This document shows positions 1 to 9,765 of a stretch of DNA of 64,000 nt, in pieces. The position numbers were made by a program, and so were the translations under genes. The stretch covers positions 4,154,271-4,218,270 of the forward strand of contig NW_009799102.1 in assembly GCF_000213175.1 (NCBI RefSeq). Reading direction: 5' to 3'. Every line of letters begins with the position of its first letter. Positions within the stretch are counted from its first letter, which is position 1. The DNA is from Neurospora tetrasperma FGSC 2508. Lineage: Eukaryota > Ascomycota > Sordariomycetes > Sordariales > Sordariaceae. The notes under the pieces were generated by a model that worked only from the letters and a program-made list of their open reading frames with translations, ran no database searches and was not told where the DNA came from.

Positions 1-515
1 CCTTCGATGTCGATGCCAACGGTATCATGAACGTCTCCGCCCTCGAGAAGGGTACCGGCAAGACCAACCAGATCACCATCACCAACGACAAGGGCCGCCT
101 GTCCAAGGAGGAGATCGAGCGCATGCTTGCTGAGGCCGAGAAGTTCAAGGAGGAGGATGAGGCTGAGGCCAAGCGTGTCGCTGCCAAGAACGGCCTTGAG
201 TCGTACGCCTACTCTCTCCGCAACACCCTCAGCGACTCCAAGGTCGATGAGAAGCTTGACGCTGCCGACAAGGAGAAGCTCAAGTCCGAGATCGACAAGA
301 TTGTCGCCTGGCTCGACGAGAACCAGCAGGCTACTCGTGAGGAGTACGAGGACCGCCAGAAGGAGCTCGAGGCCATTGCCAACCCCATCATGATGAAGTT
401 CTACGGTGCTGGCGGTGCTCCCGGTGGCATGCCCGGTGCTGCCCCCGGTGGCTTCCCCGGCGGCGCCCCTGGCTCCAACGACAACGAGGGCCCCACCGTC
501 GAGGAGGTCGACTAA
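1..515 (+). CDS. Cytosolic HSP70 (Ssa-type), C-terminal part only
   Basis: The 5' end lies outside the window; the frame is open from position 3 to the TAA at 513-515, giving about 170 residues. The visible part is the end of the substrate-binding beta domain ([12 protein letters not shown]), the alpha-helical lid ([18 protein letters not shown], ending in a helix rich in E and K), and a Gly/Pro/Ala-rich tail with [14 protein letters not shown] units. It ends in EEVD, the motif of cytosolic HSP70s that docks TPR co-chaperones such as Hop/Sti1. HSP70s are ATP-dependent chaperones that bind unfolded proteins; the ATPase domain must lie upstream of the window. Codon use is strongly biased to C/G at third positions, as expected for a highly expressed gene. 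No intron is visible in this part. The family is certain; the paralogue is not determined. Confidence 0.96.
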   Translation, partial: FDVDANGIMNVSALEKGTGKTNQITITNDKGRLSKEEIERMLAEAEKFKEEDEAEAKRVAAKNGLESYAYSLRNTLSDSKVDEKLDAADKEKLKSEIDKIVAWLDENQQATREEYEDRQKELEAIANPIMMKFYGAGGAPGGMPGAAPGGFPGGAPGSNDNEGPTVEEVD

Positions 516-2612
516 ATGCATTCGTCCACGATCTGAAGTAATGCATCCTCATCGACCTTTTCCTTTTATCTCTTATTTCCCATTTTTATTTCACACTACG
601 CGCAGTAGATTGGCACGATCGATCGCACATGGTGTGGTCTTAGGTACTTACGCGGAGTTAAACGGGTATGGGTTTTAAGTCACAAGGCCTAGATCTGCTT
701 TGCTTTTGCAGTCTCAGTCCGTCTCATAAAGAGAACAAAAGAGGGAAAAAGTGTTATGAATGGAGAAGGAGGAGGGCAAAAACGAAACATTTGCATGGCT
801 TTGTATTTAATCACGATTCCCATGGTTATCACTTTTCCTTTTGATGAAGACAATTCATTTATGATTGTTCAAAATAACCTGAAACAGTCCAAACTTGATG
901 CAATGATGTGATTCACGTATCTTAGACTTCGACGGCAACTACTCAGGTCACTATGAAAAGCCTTGATAAGATCCCATATAACGCGGGACGTCCAGCGGCC
1001 TGGGCGGCTGCAGTGATAAGTAATCGCTTTATTGCGGTTGATGATGTAGACAGTCCTAGTCGAAAGGGAAACAAACTTCCCCATATTCGCACACAAAGTA
1101 AATTTATACACCCGCAGGGTAATCGAAAATGAGAGACGCTCGATTTATTGGGCTCCTTTCCGAGAGAACTCTTTGGATTCAAGAAAGGGGTCTTGCATCT
1201 TGAGATCTCGAAACCCATTTAACTTAGTGTTGTGCTTTGTTCGGGCTGAATTAGGTGTTGGGCTTGTAATTTCACGTCTGAGTTTCCTTGTTGCCAGATC
1301 CGCCCAGCGCCCACGTGTGGTGCGCACAGCGAGACTACTTACAGGCCGTAATTACAGCTCGATACACAAACTAACGAGTTCCCAAGATGTCTACCTCTAG
1401 GGAGCGCATGCAGACAACGTGGACATGCCGGTAGACCCATGACCCATAAGAATCATGCCCAACGCCAAAATACCAACACGTTTGCGTTTCGAGTTGATAT
1501 CTCCAGAATGGGTAGTGCAGGTGAGCTGCCCATGAAGAAGCACCAGCCCCAAAAGGTTAAACACGACCACTGCGGTCCTCGTACGGATCTTTCAATGTCG
1601 AAATTGAGGAATACCTCTACATAACGCCAAGCTTCATTTACCTCCAATCCGAATACTATGCACATGCATCACCAGAACCAACAAACACATCAACAACTCT
1701 ACCATAACATGGAGGTAGCCATATCAACGCAAATTACCTGGAAGCTACGGCTTTGATTCCGAGCCAAGTCATATCTCTTTTTTTTTCTTTCCTACCACAG
1801 TCTCGCCTGTTTTTAGCAAGTAAGAGCCCGCTTCGTTTCAATTGATGACAATGTTTCCATCCCAGCCACAAGAATCGTACGCTCAGTTTCTTAGCTCCCA
1901 GTGGGTAGACTTCACTCCCTCATCAGCCAATGGCAAAAAATAACGACGCGCAGTCGTGCGACTCGTCAAGCGTTGGAAAGGAAGTTATCAATACTGTTTC
2001 CGGCTTCCCAGTTGGCTTGGCCAGGAAGGAGTTAGTGATGTTGCGAACAAGATATCCGAACTTTAATTGCGGTCGGGGCGCCAAATGCCATGCTGAGTCA
2101 AGCGCAGCCCAAGAGGAAGAGATGCCATTATCCGAAATTCGAGTCAATCCCGACTTCATAGGTATGAACTGAAGAAACCCCTCCGAGGTAAACTTCCAGG
2201 GCAGTGCGATTTCAGTCCCTCTAGATCCAAGTCATCGCCAGCTATTCATGTCCCAATCCCTCCCCGTGTTACTGTGTTGGTGGGGTTCAGGCTCAATATT
2301 AGCTTGGTAGTTCTGGGACTCTGTACGAGATTCAGGCCATCTTGCATGTGGCCCGTCCCATGAAACCTCACGACGATGCATTACTATTAGACTGCCAGCT
2401 CGGATAGGTACATAGTTAGAATGCGTCAATGAGCTTCAATTTTAGGCGTGGAATATCAGCACAGGTAACAGGTATTGGCGTGCTCAAAATGAGACTTGTC
2501 TTTCATCGTGGAAAGAAATGCTTGTACTGGTGTGATGGTAGAAGTAAGTATGGAAATGTGTAGAAACGTTGACCCAAGCGTCCCAAACGTTTGAGTTAAC
2601 TGAAAAAAAAAG

Positions 2613-2676
<64 letters not shown>

Positions 2677-2884
2677 TTTTTTTAGATTAATCAAAACACT
2701 GTTGGATCACTCCGTACTAATCTGATGTTTCCTATAGGCTCGCGAGATCAAGGTAACCAAGTCGGAGGTTGCCTCGATGATGATGATCTGGGAAGTTTGC
2801 TTTTCTAGTCACTCTCGGCAACCCGACTTCGGATTCTGTATTTCGCAATGAATCCATACAGTAGACTACTCTCTCAAGCATACC
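516..2884. other. Intergenic region, no gene recognised
   Basis: This stretch holds the HSP70 3' flank and then sequence with no long frame of convincing codon use. All frames are under about 92 codons and lack recognisable motifs. It contains two TACCTCTA octamers (1392, 1612) and a long T tract near 2616. No tRNA or 5S rRNA signature was seen. Confidence 0.5.
2616..2684. repeat. Long poly(T) tract
   Basis: About 56 uninterrupted T residues are followed by AAAA and a further T run, just after a run of A. It could be a simple homopolymer or the A-tail of an old retroposed sequence on the minus strand. No target-site duplication is obvious. Length calls in such runs are often unreliable in assemblies. 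Confidence 0.8.
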
Positions 2885-4408
2885 TCATGATGTATGTATG
2901 CCTGTACCTTCCTCAGTCCCAGGCGGTAGATAAGCCAAAATTCCCCATTGCGCCGCCCACGGCATTTCTTGTTCTGGCGGCGTCCCACTACCCCGGTCCA
3001 TGTACTCTTCGTGCGTGTCAAACCAATATGGGTAGAGTGCCTTGCAAATAAAATCACGGCATGAGTCCGTGTACTCTCCACCATCTTCATACTTGATGGG
3101 CTTCAGCGAGCCCTCTGGGTAAAAGTACTCCTCCGCAGAAGCGTATGTCTGCTCAATAAAGTCCCAGAAATCCATCGTCCATTCCTCTACGGGCACGTAG
3201 CGGCCACCGTTTCCATCGTGAAAGACCATTTGGGAAGAGCAGGACGCAGTGCCCCAGGTGTCAGAGATGATAGGGGTTGTGATGATGGTACTGGCAGTGC
3301 CTGCTTTGGGCTTGGGAACCAGCCGGTAATCGATAAACCACAGAACGCAGTCGTGTCTATAAATTCCGGTCTTGCCGTAATAATTGCGTTCGTGTAACGC
3401 TCCGAGGGCTTCTGTGGCCTTTGTCATGTTTGTAACCTGCGGACATTTATCGAGGCTTTGGTAGGCATCAGACTGTCCCCAGGCTGGGTTAAATTCGATT
3501 GCAAAGTTAGTGAAGCCGAGGAATCCATTGTCTTGCGCGCACAGGGGGAGTTTTTCGGCAAGAGTATCCCAGACTAGCATGTCCCGAGAAGACGTCATGA
3601 CCCCGGTAGACAGTCTGAAGATGAAAAGATCTTGATGGGGGAGGACGGTGAAGTAGCGCTTGCCAAGGATGGTAGTAGGAGATGCAATGTTGCTGTTGTC
3701 TTCCTTTGGGTTTGTAGTGGTACCGGTGATAGTGGTGCTGCCGCTAGATGATGTTGATGATGACGGCAACGAGCTAGACGTGTAGAAGGTCGACGCCATC
3801 TTGGAAATTCCTTCCCTACTCAAACCCGCGTATGGTAACCCCTCCCCAAAAGTGGAGCTGCTTCCCCGAACAGATCGCCATTCGAACTGCTTATGGTTCA
3901 TCCTCAACTTGTCCCACTTGTCACTATTGAAAGCTTTCTTCATTACTTCACGAGATTACTTGCAAGCGGTCCAAAGTCCTCCATCAACCATGTATACCGA
4001 CGGGTTACTACCAGCGACCCCGGGGGCGGGTAGCGTAGCTGCAGGAACACGGGCAGATAGAAGATGATACTGATACGCTCTAGACGCGTAGCCTCTATCA
4101 ATGGAGACCCAGTTAATGGAGAAACAGTCTTGGCTTATTGGCGAGACCCACATATCGCCCTCTTTCAGGGCCAGACGGCGCTCTTGCTTGTCCTTCTCTT
4201 GTTGCTTCGTGTCGAACTGATAGCGTTTGTCCCACCACTGACTGGAGGAGACATCTTCTCCTTGTCGCTCCTCGTCGAGCGTGACGCAGTCGACATCGAA
4301 GACGTGGGCGCTGGGTCGGTCGAGTGGGCGAACGGCGAGTTCCCAGATTCTGTTTCTCATCTCCCATGAGAGGAAGGGAAAGAGGTGGAACTCGGTCAAG
4401 GTGGTCAT
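2885..4408 (-). pseudogene. 2EXR-domain protein interrupted by one in-frame TAA
   Basis: The start is the ATG at 4408 (MTTLTEFHLFPFLSWEMRNR). The opening has the form of the fungal 2EXR domain (F..FP.L..E+R..IWELA). One continuous frame of about 507 codons runs from 4408 to 2885 but carries TAA at 3958-3956, after residue 150. The sequence on either side reads LWTACK-stop-SREVMKKAFNSD. This is the usual conserved 'C+.SRE' helix of 2EXR proteins, so the stop falls inside a conserved motif and both sides are clearly coding. No intron of usable length with correct phase removes it. The downstream part has a Ser/Thr-rich stretch and then a Trp/Tyr-rich half ending in GTEEGTGIHTS. 2EXR proteins are common in filamentous fungi and have no known biochemical role. 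The gene may be a recent null allele, or the stop may be an assembly error or be recoded. Rest of the frame shows no decay. Confidence 0.75.
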
Positions 4409-5428
4409 GTTTGTCGCGGTTCGTACCGATTGGGGATGGTACCGGCGAGGGTTCGAGAAGGCTCGGGTTAGCAAGAAAAGAGAGAGCTGGGGACACCAGT
4501 TTAGGAAATGGCCAGTGGAAAGCTTTTTGTTCTCACCTTTCAGGTTGTGCCTCCACTTTATATGGCGGAGGGGGGCCGGATGGGAGACAGTGTCTAGACA
4601 AACTAAATTCAATGAATACCCGCCGAATGAGTCAAGTGGCAAGGGAAAGATGACTGGCAAGGAACTGCGGACTGCGAAATCTGCAGCGTTCGATAAAAAC
4701 CGGACATGATTGCCCGGTGCAGGATGGACTGCAGTCCATTGCAGTATCTGGAAAGAAATGATTCCGTGCCGCCTCCCCATTTTGAATAATTGTATTACAC
4801 CATGCACCCGCCTGGACGGAAATCAAGCAACTGAACCTGTAAATGATGACCGCATCCTCAGCTGCCCGCTTACATAGAGGTACCTCTAGGTACATATGCG
4901 GTTCTCGCGGCGGTCCTTGAGGCCACTTCGTTCTTGCCTTCGCACTTGCCTTCGTACTTGCTGATGCGCTTCGGTTGCCGACACGAGCCGCGGGACGTCG
5001 GACAATCGGACATGTCAACCTCTACTACTCTAGTAGGTACTTGGCTCCTCTTGCCCTTGATCTTTCCTTAACTGCCCGAACTCCATGCATCAAGGTTCCT
5101 ACGAGTCAAGCAACTGTCCTTCCCTCCGACCTCCATCTTTCAGTTGCAACCAAGTGGGAACTCCTTCTCATTCTGACCTCCTCGTCCCCCCTCGTCACTG
5201 ACGACGAACACCAAACGTTGTTTCTTTTGAGTTCTGTCTGCCCTCTCCACTCAAAAACTTGTCGATTTGCACTTGTGCACAGTCCAATCCTTCCAGCTAC
5301 TTAATCCCCCCATTCCCCCGTCCTACTTTTGGCTGTGTTCTTCGCTTGTTCTCAGTCAGACATCAACTTTTCATTGCAACTTCAAACAAACCTCACCCTT
5401 TTCTCTGCTTTCCACTGAGACGTCTGCC
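4409..5428. other. Upstream region of the 2EXR gene and the following unit
   Basis: No gene is recognised in this roughly 1 kb. It contains the palindrome TAGAGGTACCTCTA at 4875-4888, formed by two overlapping copies of the dispersed octamer. From about 5040 it becomes pyrimidine-rich, resembling fungal promoter or 5' UTR sequence upstream of a plus-strand gene. Confidence 0.4.
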
Positions 5429-6080
5429 ATGCATCCGACTCTGGATCCTGACATCTTCAACACGTCTTGCAATTCTTTCCTCTCGTCTCCATTGGTCTGA
5501 CACCCAAACCAAGTCCAACGTTGTCTTTTCTCGCCCCCACTTCGCTCGCTTCCTCCGATCCGTGTCCGAGTCTTGCCCGGCCGCATTCGAGCTTCGAAAT
5601 TCCGAATTCGTTGTCGAGCCCGCTTCAGTCCCTCTCTCTGTCAACACATCGACTCGAGTTTGCTGGCGCTTCATGGCTGTGAGTTCCTCTCTTCGCACTG
5701 ACGCCTGGTTGAAGCATCCCGTCTCTCAAAGGCACAGAGAGACACTATTGTCTCTACAGAGCTTCTTGACGCACTTTCACAGGCATCGAATCTCCTCGAG
5801 TCCGCCGTGGGTGCCGAATTGCTCTTTTGAGCTTCAAGACCGTCTGCCAAACAACCTGTCGAATCGAGGTCACGCCCGTCACTGCGCTGCATGTCATCGA
5901 CGAGACGCTTTGCGCCGTTGTCGGTGTCGCTTTCCTTGAGCTTGGCAAGTCCTGCATTCCTCAGCTCGCGCCTTGCTTCACAGCTAGGCTGCCTCGAGAT
6001 GTCTGGTTTTACCGGTCCAAGGTACATTCGCATCCCTATTTCATGACGTCAACTAACTTTCGCTTTTTGACAATTCAGGC
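5429..6080 (+). pseudogene. Coding-like stretch, frame unresolved, probably a decayed gene
   Basis: Several segments have codon use like real exons but do not form one frame. An ATG at 5429 opens a short frame that stops at about 5500. The segment 5530-5677 reads FARFLRSVSESCPAAFELRN and onward in a second frame and ends at a good donor (GTGAGT at 5678). A matching acceptor (TTTCACAG, ending 5783) precedes ASNLLESAVGAELLF, which stops at TGA near 5826. A third frame then continues through SFKTVCQTTCRIEVTPVTAL to a donor-like GTACAT at about 6022. The C/G third-position bias in each segment argues for past coding. The frame breaks could mean a pseudogene, or an intron structure I could not solve. 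No family was recognised. The 105-bp minisatellite follows directly. Confidence 0.3.
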
Positions 6081-6088
6081 TTACTTGA

Positions 6089-6660
6089 CAATCGCTTGTT
6101 TCTCGAAACTCGCAATGTGTCGATGGCTTTCAACTGCTGACTGAGTTTGTCACATTTCCGTCCATATATCCGAACGGCCTAGCTTAGTACGATACCTCTG
6201 GGGGGTTACTAAATGTAACGAACTCGGGAAGGTCGGCAATCGCTTGTTTCTCGAAACTCGCGATGTGTTGATGGCTTTCAACTGCTGACTGAGTTTGTCA
6301 CATTTCCGTCCATGTATCCGAACGGCCTAGCTCAGTACGGTACCTCTGGGGGGTTACTAAATGTGGCGAACTTGGGAAGGTTGGCAAAGCTGACTGAGTC
6401 TGTCACGTTTCCGTCCATGTATCCGAACGGCCTAGCTCAGTACGGTACCTCTGGGGGGTTACTAAATGTGGCGAACTCGGGAAGGTTGGCAAAGCTGACT
6501 GAGTCTGTCACGTTTTCGTCCATGTATCCGAACGGCCTAGCTCAGTACGGTACCTCTGGGGGGTTACTATGTGGCAGGTTCGGGAAGGTCAGCAACCGCT
6601 TGTTTCTCGAAACTTGCGAGGAGTTGGCGGCTTTCAACGTCAGTTGAAAGTGGTAAATCC
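6089..6660. repeat. Minisatellite, long and short variants, 105-bp core unit
   Basis: Two long units (about 148 bp, starting near 6089 and 6237) carry the extra segment CAATCGCTTGTTTCTCGAAA and onward. They are followed by two short 105-bp units (from about 6385 and 6490) and a terminal partial long-type unit near 6592. Every unit shares CTGACTGAGTYTGTCACRTT and a GTACSGTACCTCTGGGGGG-like core. The later units differ from one another at only a few positions. Because 105 is divisible by three, one frame (6312-6647) stays open and would encode a 35-residue repeat, MYPNGLAQYGTSGGLL and onward. Nothing else supports translation. Confidence 0.85.
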
Positions 6661-6799
6661 CCCTGCACGTCAACCAATGGGTCCATTTTCCGTCTCTAGG
6701 GGCGGAACTTGGGGGCGGCGAAGTCGGCCTCTGCAACCTCCACGTGGTGCCGCCTGGGAACCTGACCTTTAACGTGGTCAGAGCCAGTGCAGAGACGCA

Positions 6800-8027
6800 A
6801 TGTCTCTTCACGCCATGAAAGGACAAAAGAACGCTATGTCAATCTTGAAGGTAAGTGAACCTGGCTCTCGTCTGAACGTTCAAGTGCCGATTGGTGATTT
6901 TTGCATCAGTTGACAGATGACGGTCAGCTCCTCGGGTGACATAAAAAGGAGTCGGACCTCCCAACCGACCAACACACGTGAATCAGACGAAATGGCACCT
7001 CGCCGTCGCCGAGTTTCCCAGCCTCGTAAGCGATTCTAACAAAATCGATACTTTCTCTTCAACTGTTGTATATTACTGACACAAACCATTGGAAGGACAT
7101 GAAGGACAACAAAGTTGGGCGCACCAAGCGCCGAAGGCACAAGACTGCCCTCCAGGTACGTAAAGTACCTACACGCCTTCTGTTCAGCACTGAAGGAAGA
7201 GCCCTCACCCACTAGCAGTATGTACCTCTAACTAACTTCAACCTGGCAGAAACTGCTGGTAAACAGTTACTCATATCTTGACTCGTTGATATGACGACTA
7301 GCTAATCTAGGTCACATGGCGCCTCTAGGACGACACCAAGGAGGTATGTTCGGTATCATACAAGGACACTGACCCGGCGAGTGCATTCATACCCGTTTGG
7401 CTAACACAATTAAGGCCTGGGAGAAAAAGCTCGACGCCTCCGACCGCCGCATGAACGTGAGTAAATCTCATGTATTGGTAGATTATGCACACGTTGGTTG
7501 CTAATCAATACATTTGCATAGGACACGGCGGCAGAGATGCTGGCGCTGAAACGAAAGCTCCAGGAGCAGCGCCGTGCACATGCTGTAAGTTTGTATGCTA
7601 GCCGTGATGTTCAGAAATACTTGCTAACAATATGGATTAGGAACTCGTCAAGGAGCATGAGAAGGCCGAGACAAAGCAAGAACTCTTGGCCCGGCTAGCG
7701 GTAAGTACCTTACATTTGTTGTAACAATAAACAATGTGTTACCAAATAAAGTATATGCAGAGTCTAACATTCATTGAGTCCGTCGGCAACGCCACCACCA
7801 CCGCTGGCGACGACGGCGACAAGGCTGCGGCAGCTGCCTCGAAGACAAGAAAAGGAGGGACAATAAAAGATTCCGGTTTGGGCAGTTCAATAGACTCCAT
7901 CGCAGAAGAGACCGTCAACAAGAGAATAATATACAAGCTCGGGGTTCTAAATCTGCACCCGCCATTGAAGTTGAATAGCGACTCGGAGATAAGATGGAAG
8001 GACATCCCGACAATGTTCCATTTCTAG
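6800..8027 (+). CDS. Small basic/coiled-coil protein spread over about nine tiny exons
   Basis: Exons inferred from splice signals: 6800-6850, 6917-7025, 7096-7155, 7250-7258 (9 nt, optional), 7329-7343 (15 nt), 7415-7456, 7522-7584, 7641-7700, 7761-8027. All introns are GT-AG, 56-94 nt, most with a clear branch site. From the third exon on, every exon is a whole number of codons and reads DMKDNKVGRTKRRRHKTALQ, KLL, DDTKE, AWEKKLDASDRRMN, then two heptad-like exons (AAEMLALKRKLQEQRRAH; ELVKEHEKAETKQELLARLA), then a last exon with an Ala/Thr-rich linker ending DIPTMFHF. The first two exons (MSLHAMKGQKNAMSILK; MTVSSSGDIKRSRTSQ ... MAPRRRRVSQP) are also open and basic but end one base out of phase with the third. 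Either translation starts at the ATG at 7099 (170 residues), or a one-base change breaks the frame. A basic N-terminus plus coiled coil suggests a nuclear or structural role, but no family is recognised. Confidence 0.6.
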
Positions 8028-8235
8028 TTTATACCAGCTTGGTATACTGAATACAAGACATTCCAGCCCATCCCCGATGCCGCAATGACATATTGAAATG
8101 CCTAATAACCGATTGAAAACACATATGCACCACTTACGTCAGTATATCTACTACGGCATGAGGCATGGAGCGACGGACAAAGTGCAGTCGCAGAGTGTCA
8201 ACATGCATCGGCACCTCAACTGGTGGTCTCCGGAC

Positions 8236-8556
8236 GTACCGCAAAGACTCGGGGCACAGGGTTTTAGGTTCCCTGGATATCAGGCATAATCTGGAAGTAT
8301 ATTGCAATATTTATGCCTACTATAAATTGTATGCAAGACGGTGAACTATAATATCTCCACCCTCTAGCGTTTATGAAAAGATAGATAGGGAATGGTATGA
8401 AATTGGAAAGACGAATTTTAAAGTGCTCCTGGGTAGCAATATATCTCCCCTACTATTATTTGCGAACATAAAATGCACACATTCGGGCAGTATACTTACA
8501 TATCATGCCTAATATCCAGGGAACCTAAAACCCTGTGCCCTGAGTCTTTGCGGTAC
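8236..8556. mobile_element. MITE-like inverted-repeat element with TA flanks
   Basis: The left end (8236-8290) and the reverse complement of the right end (8556-8502) match over more than 50 bp. They start GTACCGCAAAGACTC and share CACAGGGTTTTAGGTTCCCT. The few mismatches in this part are C/T or G/A transitions. Weaker pairing continues inward (AAGTATAYTGC). If the TA in GTACC is the target duplication, the repeats start at CCGCAAAGACT and are flanked by TA on both sides, as for Tc1/mariner-class elements. The roughly 210-bp interior is AT-rich and has no coding capacity, so it is a non-autonomous element. It lies 210 bp downstream of the tiny-exon gene. Confidence 0.7.
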
Positions 8557-9765
8557 TGTTTGAACATTGTTATAGTGCCTGTAGGCCTTGAGCAGCGAAT
8601 TCTATTGCCTCGGTTGTCTATAAGCCCTGCTTGCGTATCTTAGCAACATTCCCTCATTCTTCCAGTTAGTAAATGTAATGCTGCCTGGGTTACATGTAAA
8701 ATCTGTTTCTTCACCCAACCTGCCTTCTATCCATATCCAAACAATCGTGTCTTTCCAGCTCCATGCTTCCCTTCACCTTCTGTCGTGTGGCACGTTGTTT
8801 CATTGACCGTAGTCTGGTTCATTGATCGATCTCGAATTAAGATAGATCCCCCGAATGAGGAACCCCGTGTCATATACCCACCGCATTTCTCCAACGGCCC
8901 TCAACTCTTAATCAATGTACTATTCCCAAGGGAGCTAAGTGAGTGAGCGAGCAGAGATGTCCAGTTTGGGCTAAACCTCGGTGCCTAGCAACCGCTCAAG
9001 AGCAACTCATGGAAGTCGGAAGAAAAGTGAACAATGTTGAGGCCATCACCAGTTCTTGGCATTCTCTTGGCACTAGTGGATTACGACCCACACATGGCTG
9101 CCCTGTATATAAGTCGGATGTCATCCTCCTTCCTCCACCTCTTTTCTTTCTCTTCAATGAATCGAGACTTTTACTACCACAATATCGTTTACCATAATCA
9201 ATCCCTTCCGCATAGTTCAACAAATCAAGCATGAAGAAGGGAGGCGGTGCTACTTCTACTACTTTGTACGCTCATGATACTGTTTGGGCGCGGGTTTGAG
9301 ATGATGGGGTGTCGAAGCATCAAGAAGGAGATTGGGATGAGGGATGGCACGGATTGATGGTCTAATCGCGGGCGTCACTGCTGTTTCCTTCGAAGGCCGC
9401 TGGAAAATGAAGCTAGGACACTTTGAAATGGCTGCTGAGCAACGATTGCAAACACATTATCATTAACTGGATTACCATGTTTGGAACGAGAACAAGCCTT
9501 GATGAGCGAGTAATATGTCTCTGCAAGGAGTAAGGAGACCGATGGTGAGAATGTCGGGGCTTTGGTGTGTACTACGAGGACCCTGCTTTCACATTATTTT
9601 GTACCTCTAGCCAATAATAATTTTGCCGTGGAATGGCTTTTCCCGACAAAGCATATCCAACCATTACAACCTTCTGTTTCCCAACTCTCACCTCCTTCAC
9701 AAGCCGTATTCCGCATCACGTCCATCCCTAATTGACCCACTCCCATACCCAATCACTCCCCTCTA
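8557..9765. other. Intergenic region, no gene recognised
   Basis: This is the 3' flank of the minus-strand gene at 9766-10983 plus spacer. Only short frames without motifs are present. One TACCTCTA octamer lies at 9602. Confidence 0.45.

Noticed and set aside
3950-3960. Micro-intron removing the TAA in the 2EXR gene
   Set aside because: GT-AG pairs around the stop give introns under about 55 nt that either shift the frame or delete the conserved SRE helix.
8098-8289. Short plus frame running into the left arm of the inverted-repeat element
   Set aside because: Its end is transposon terminal repeat and its start has no coding features.
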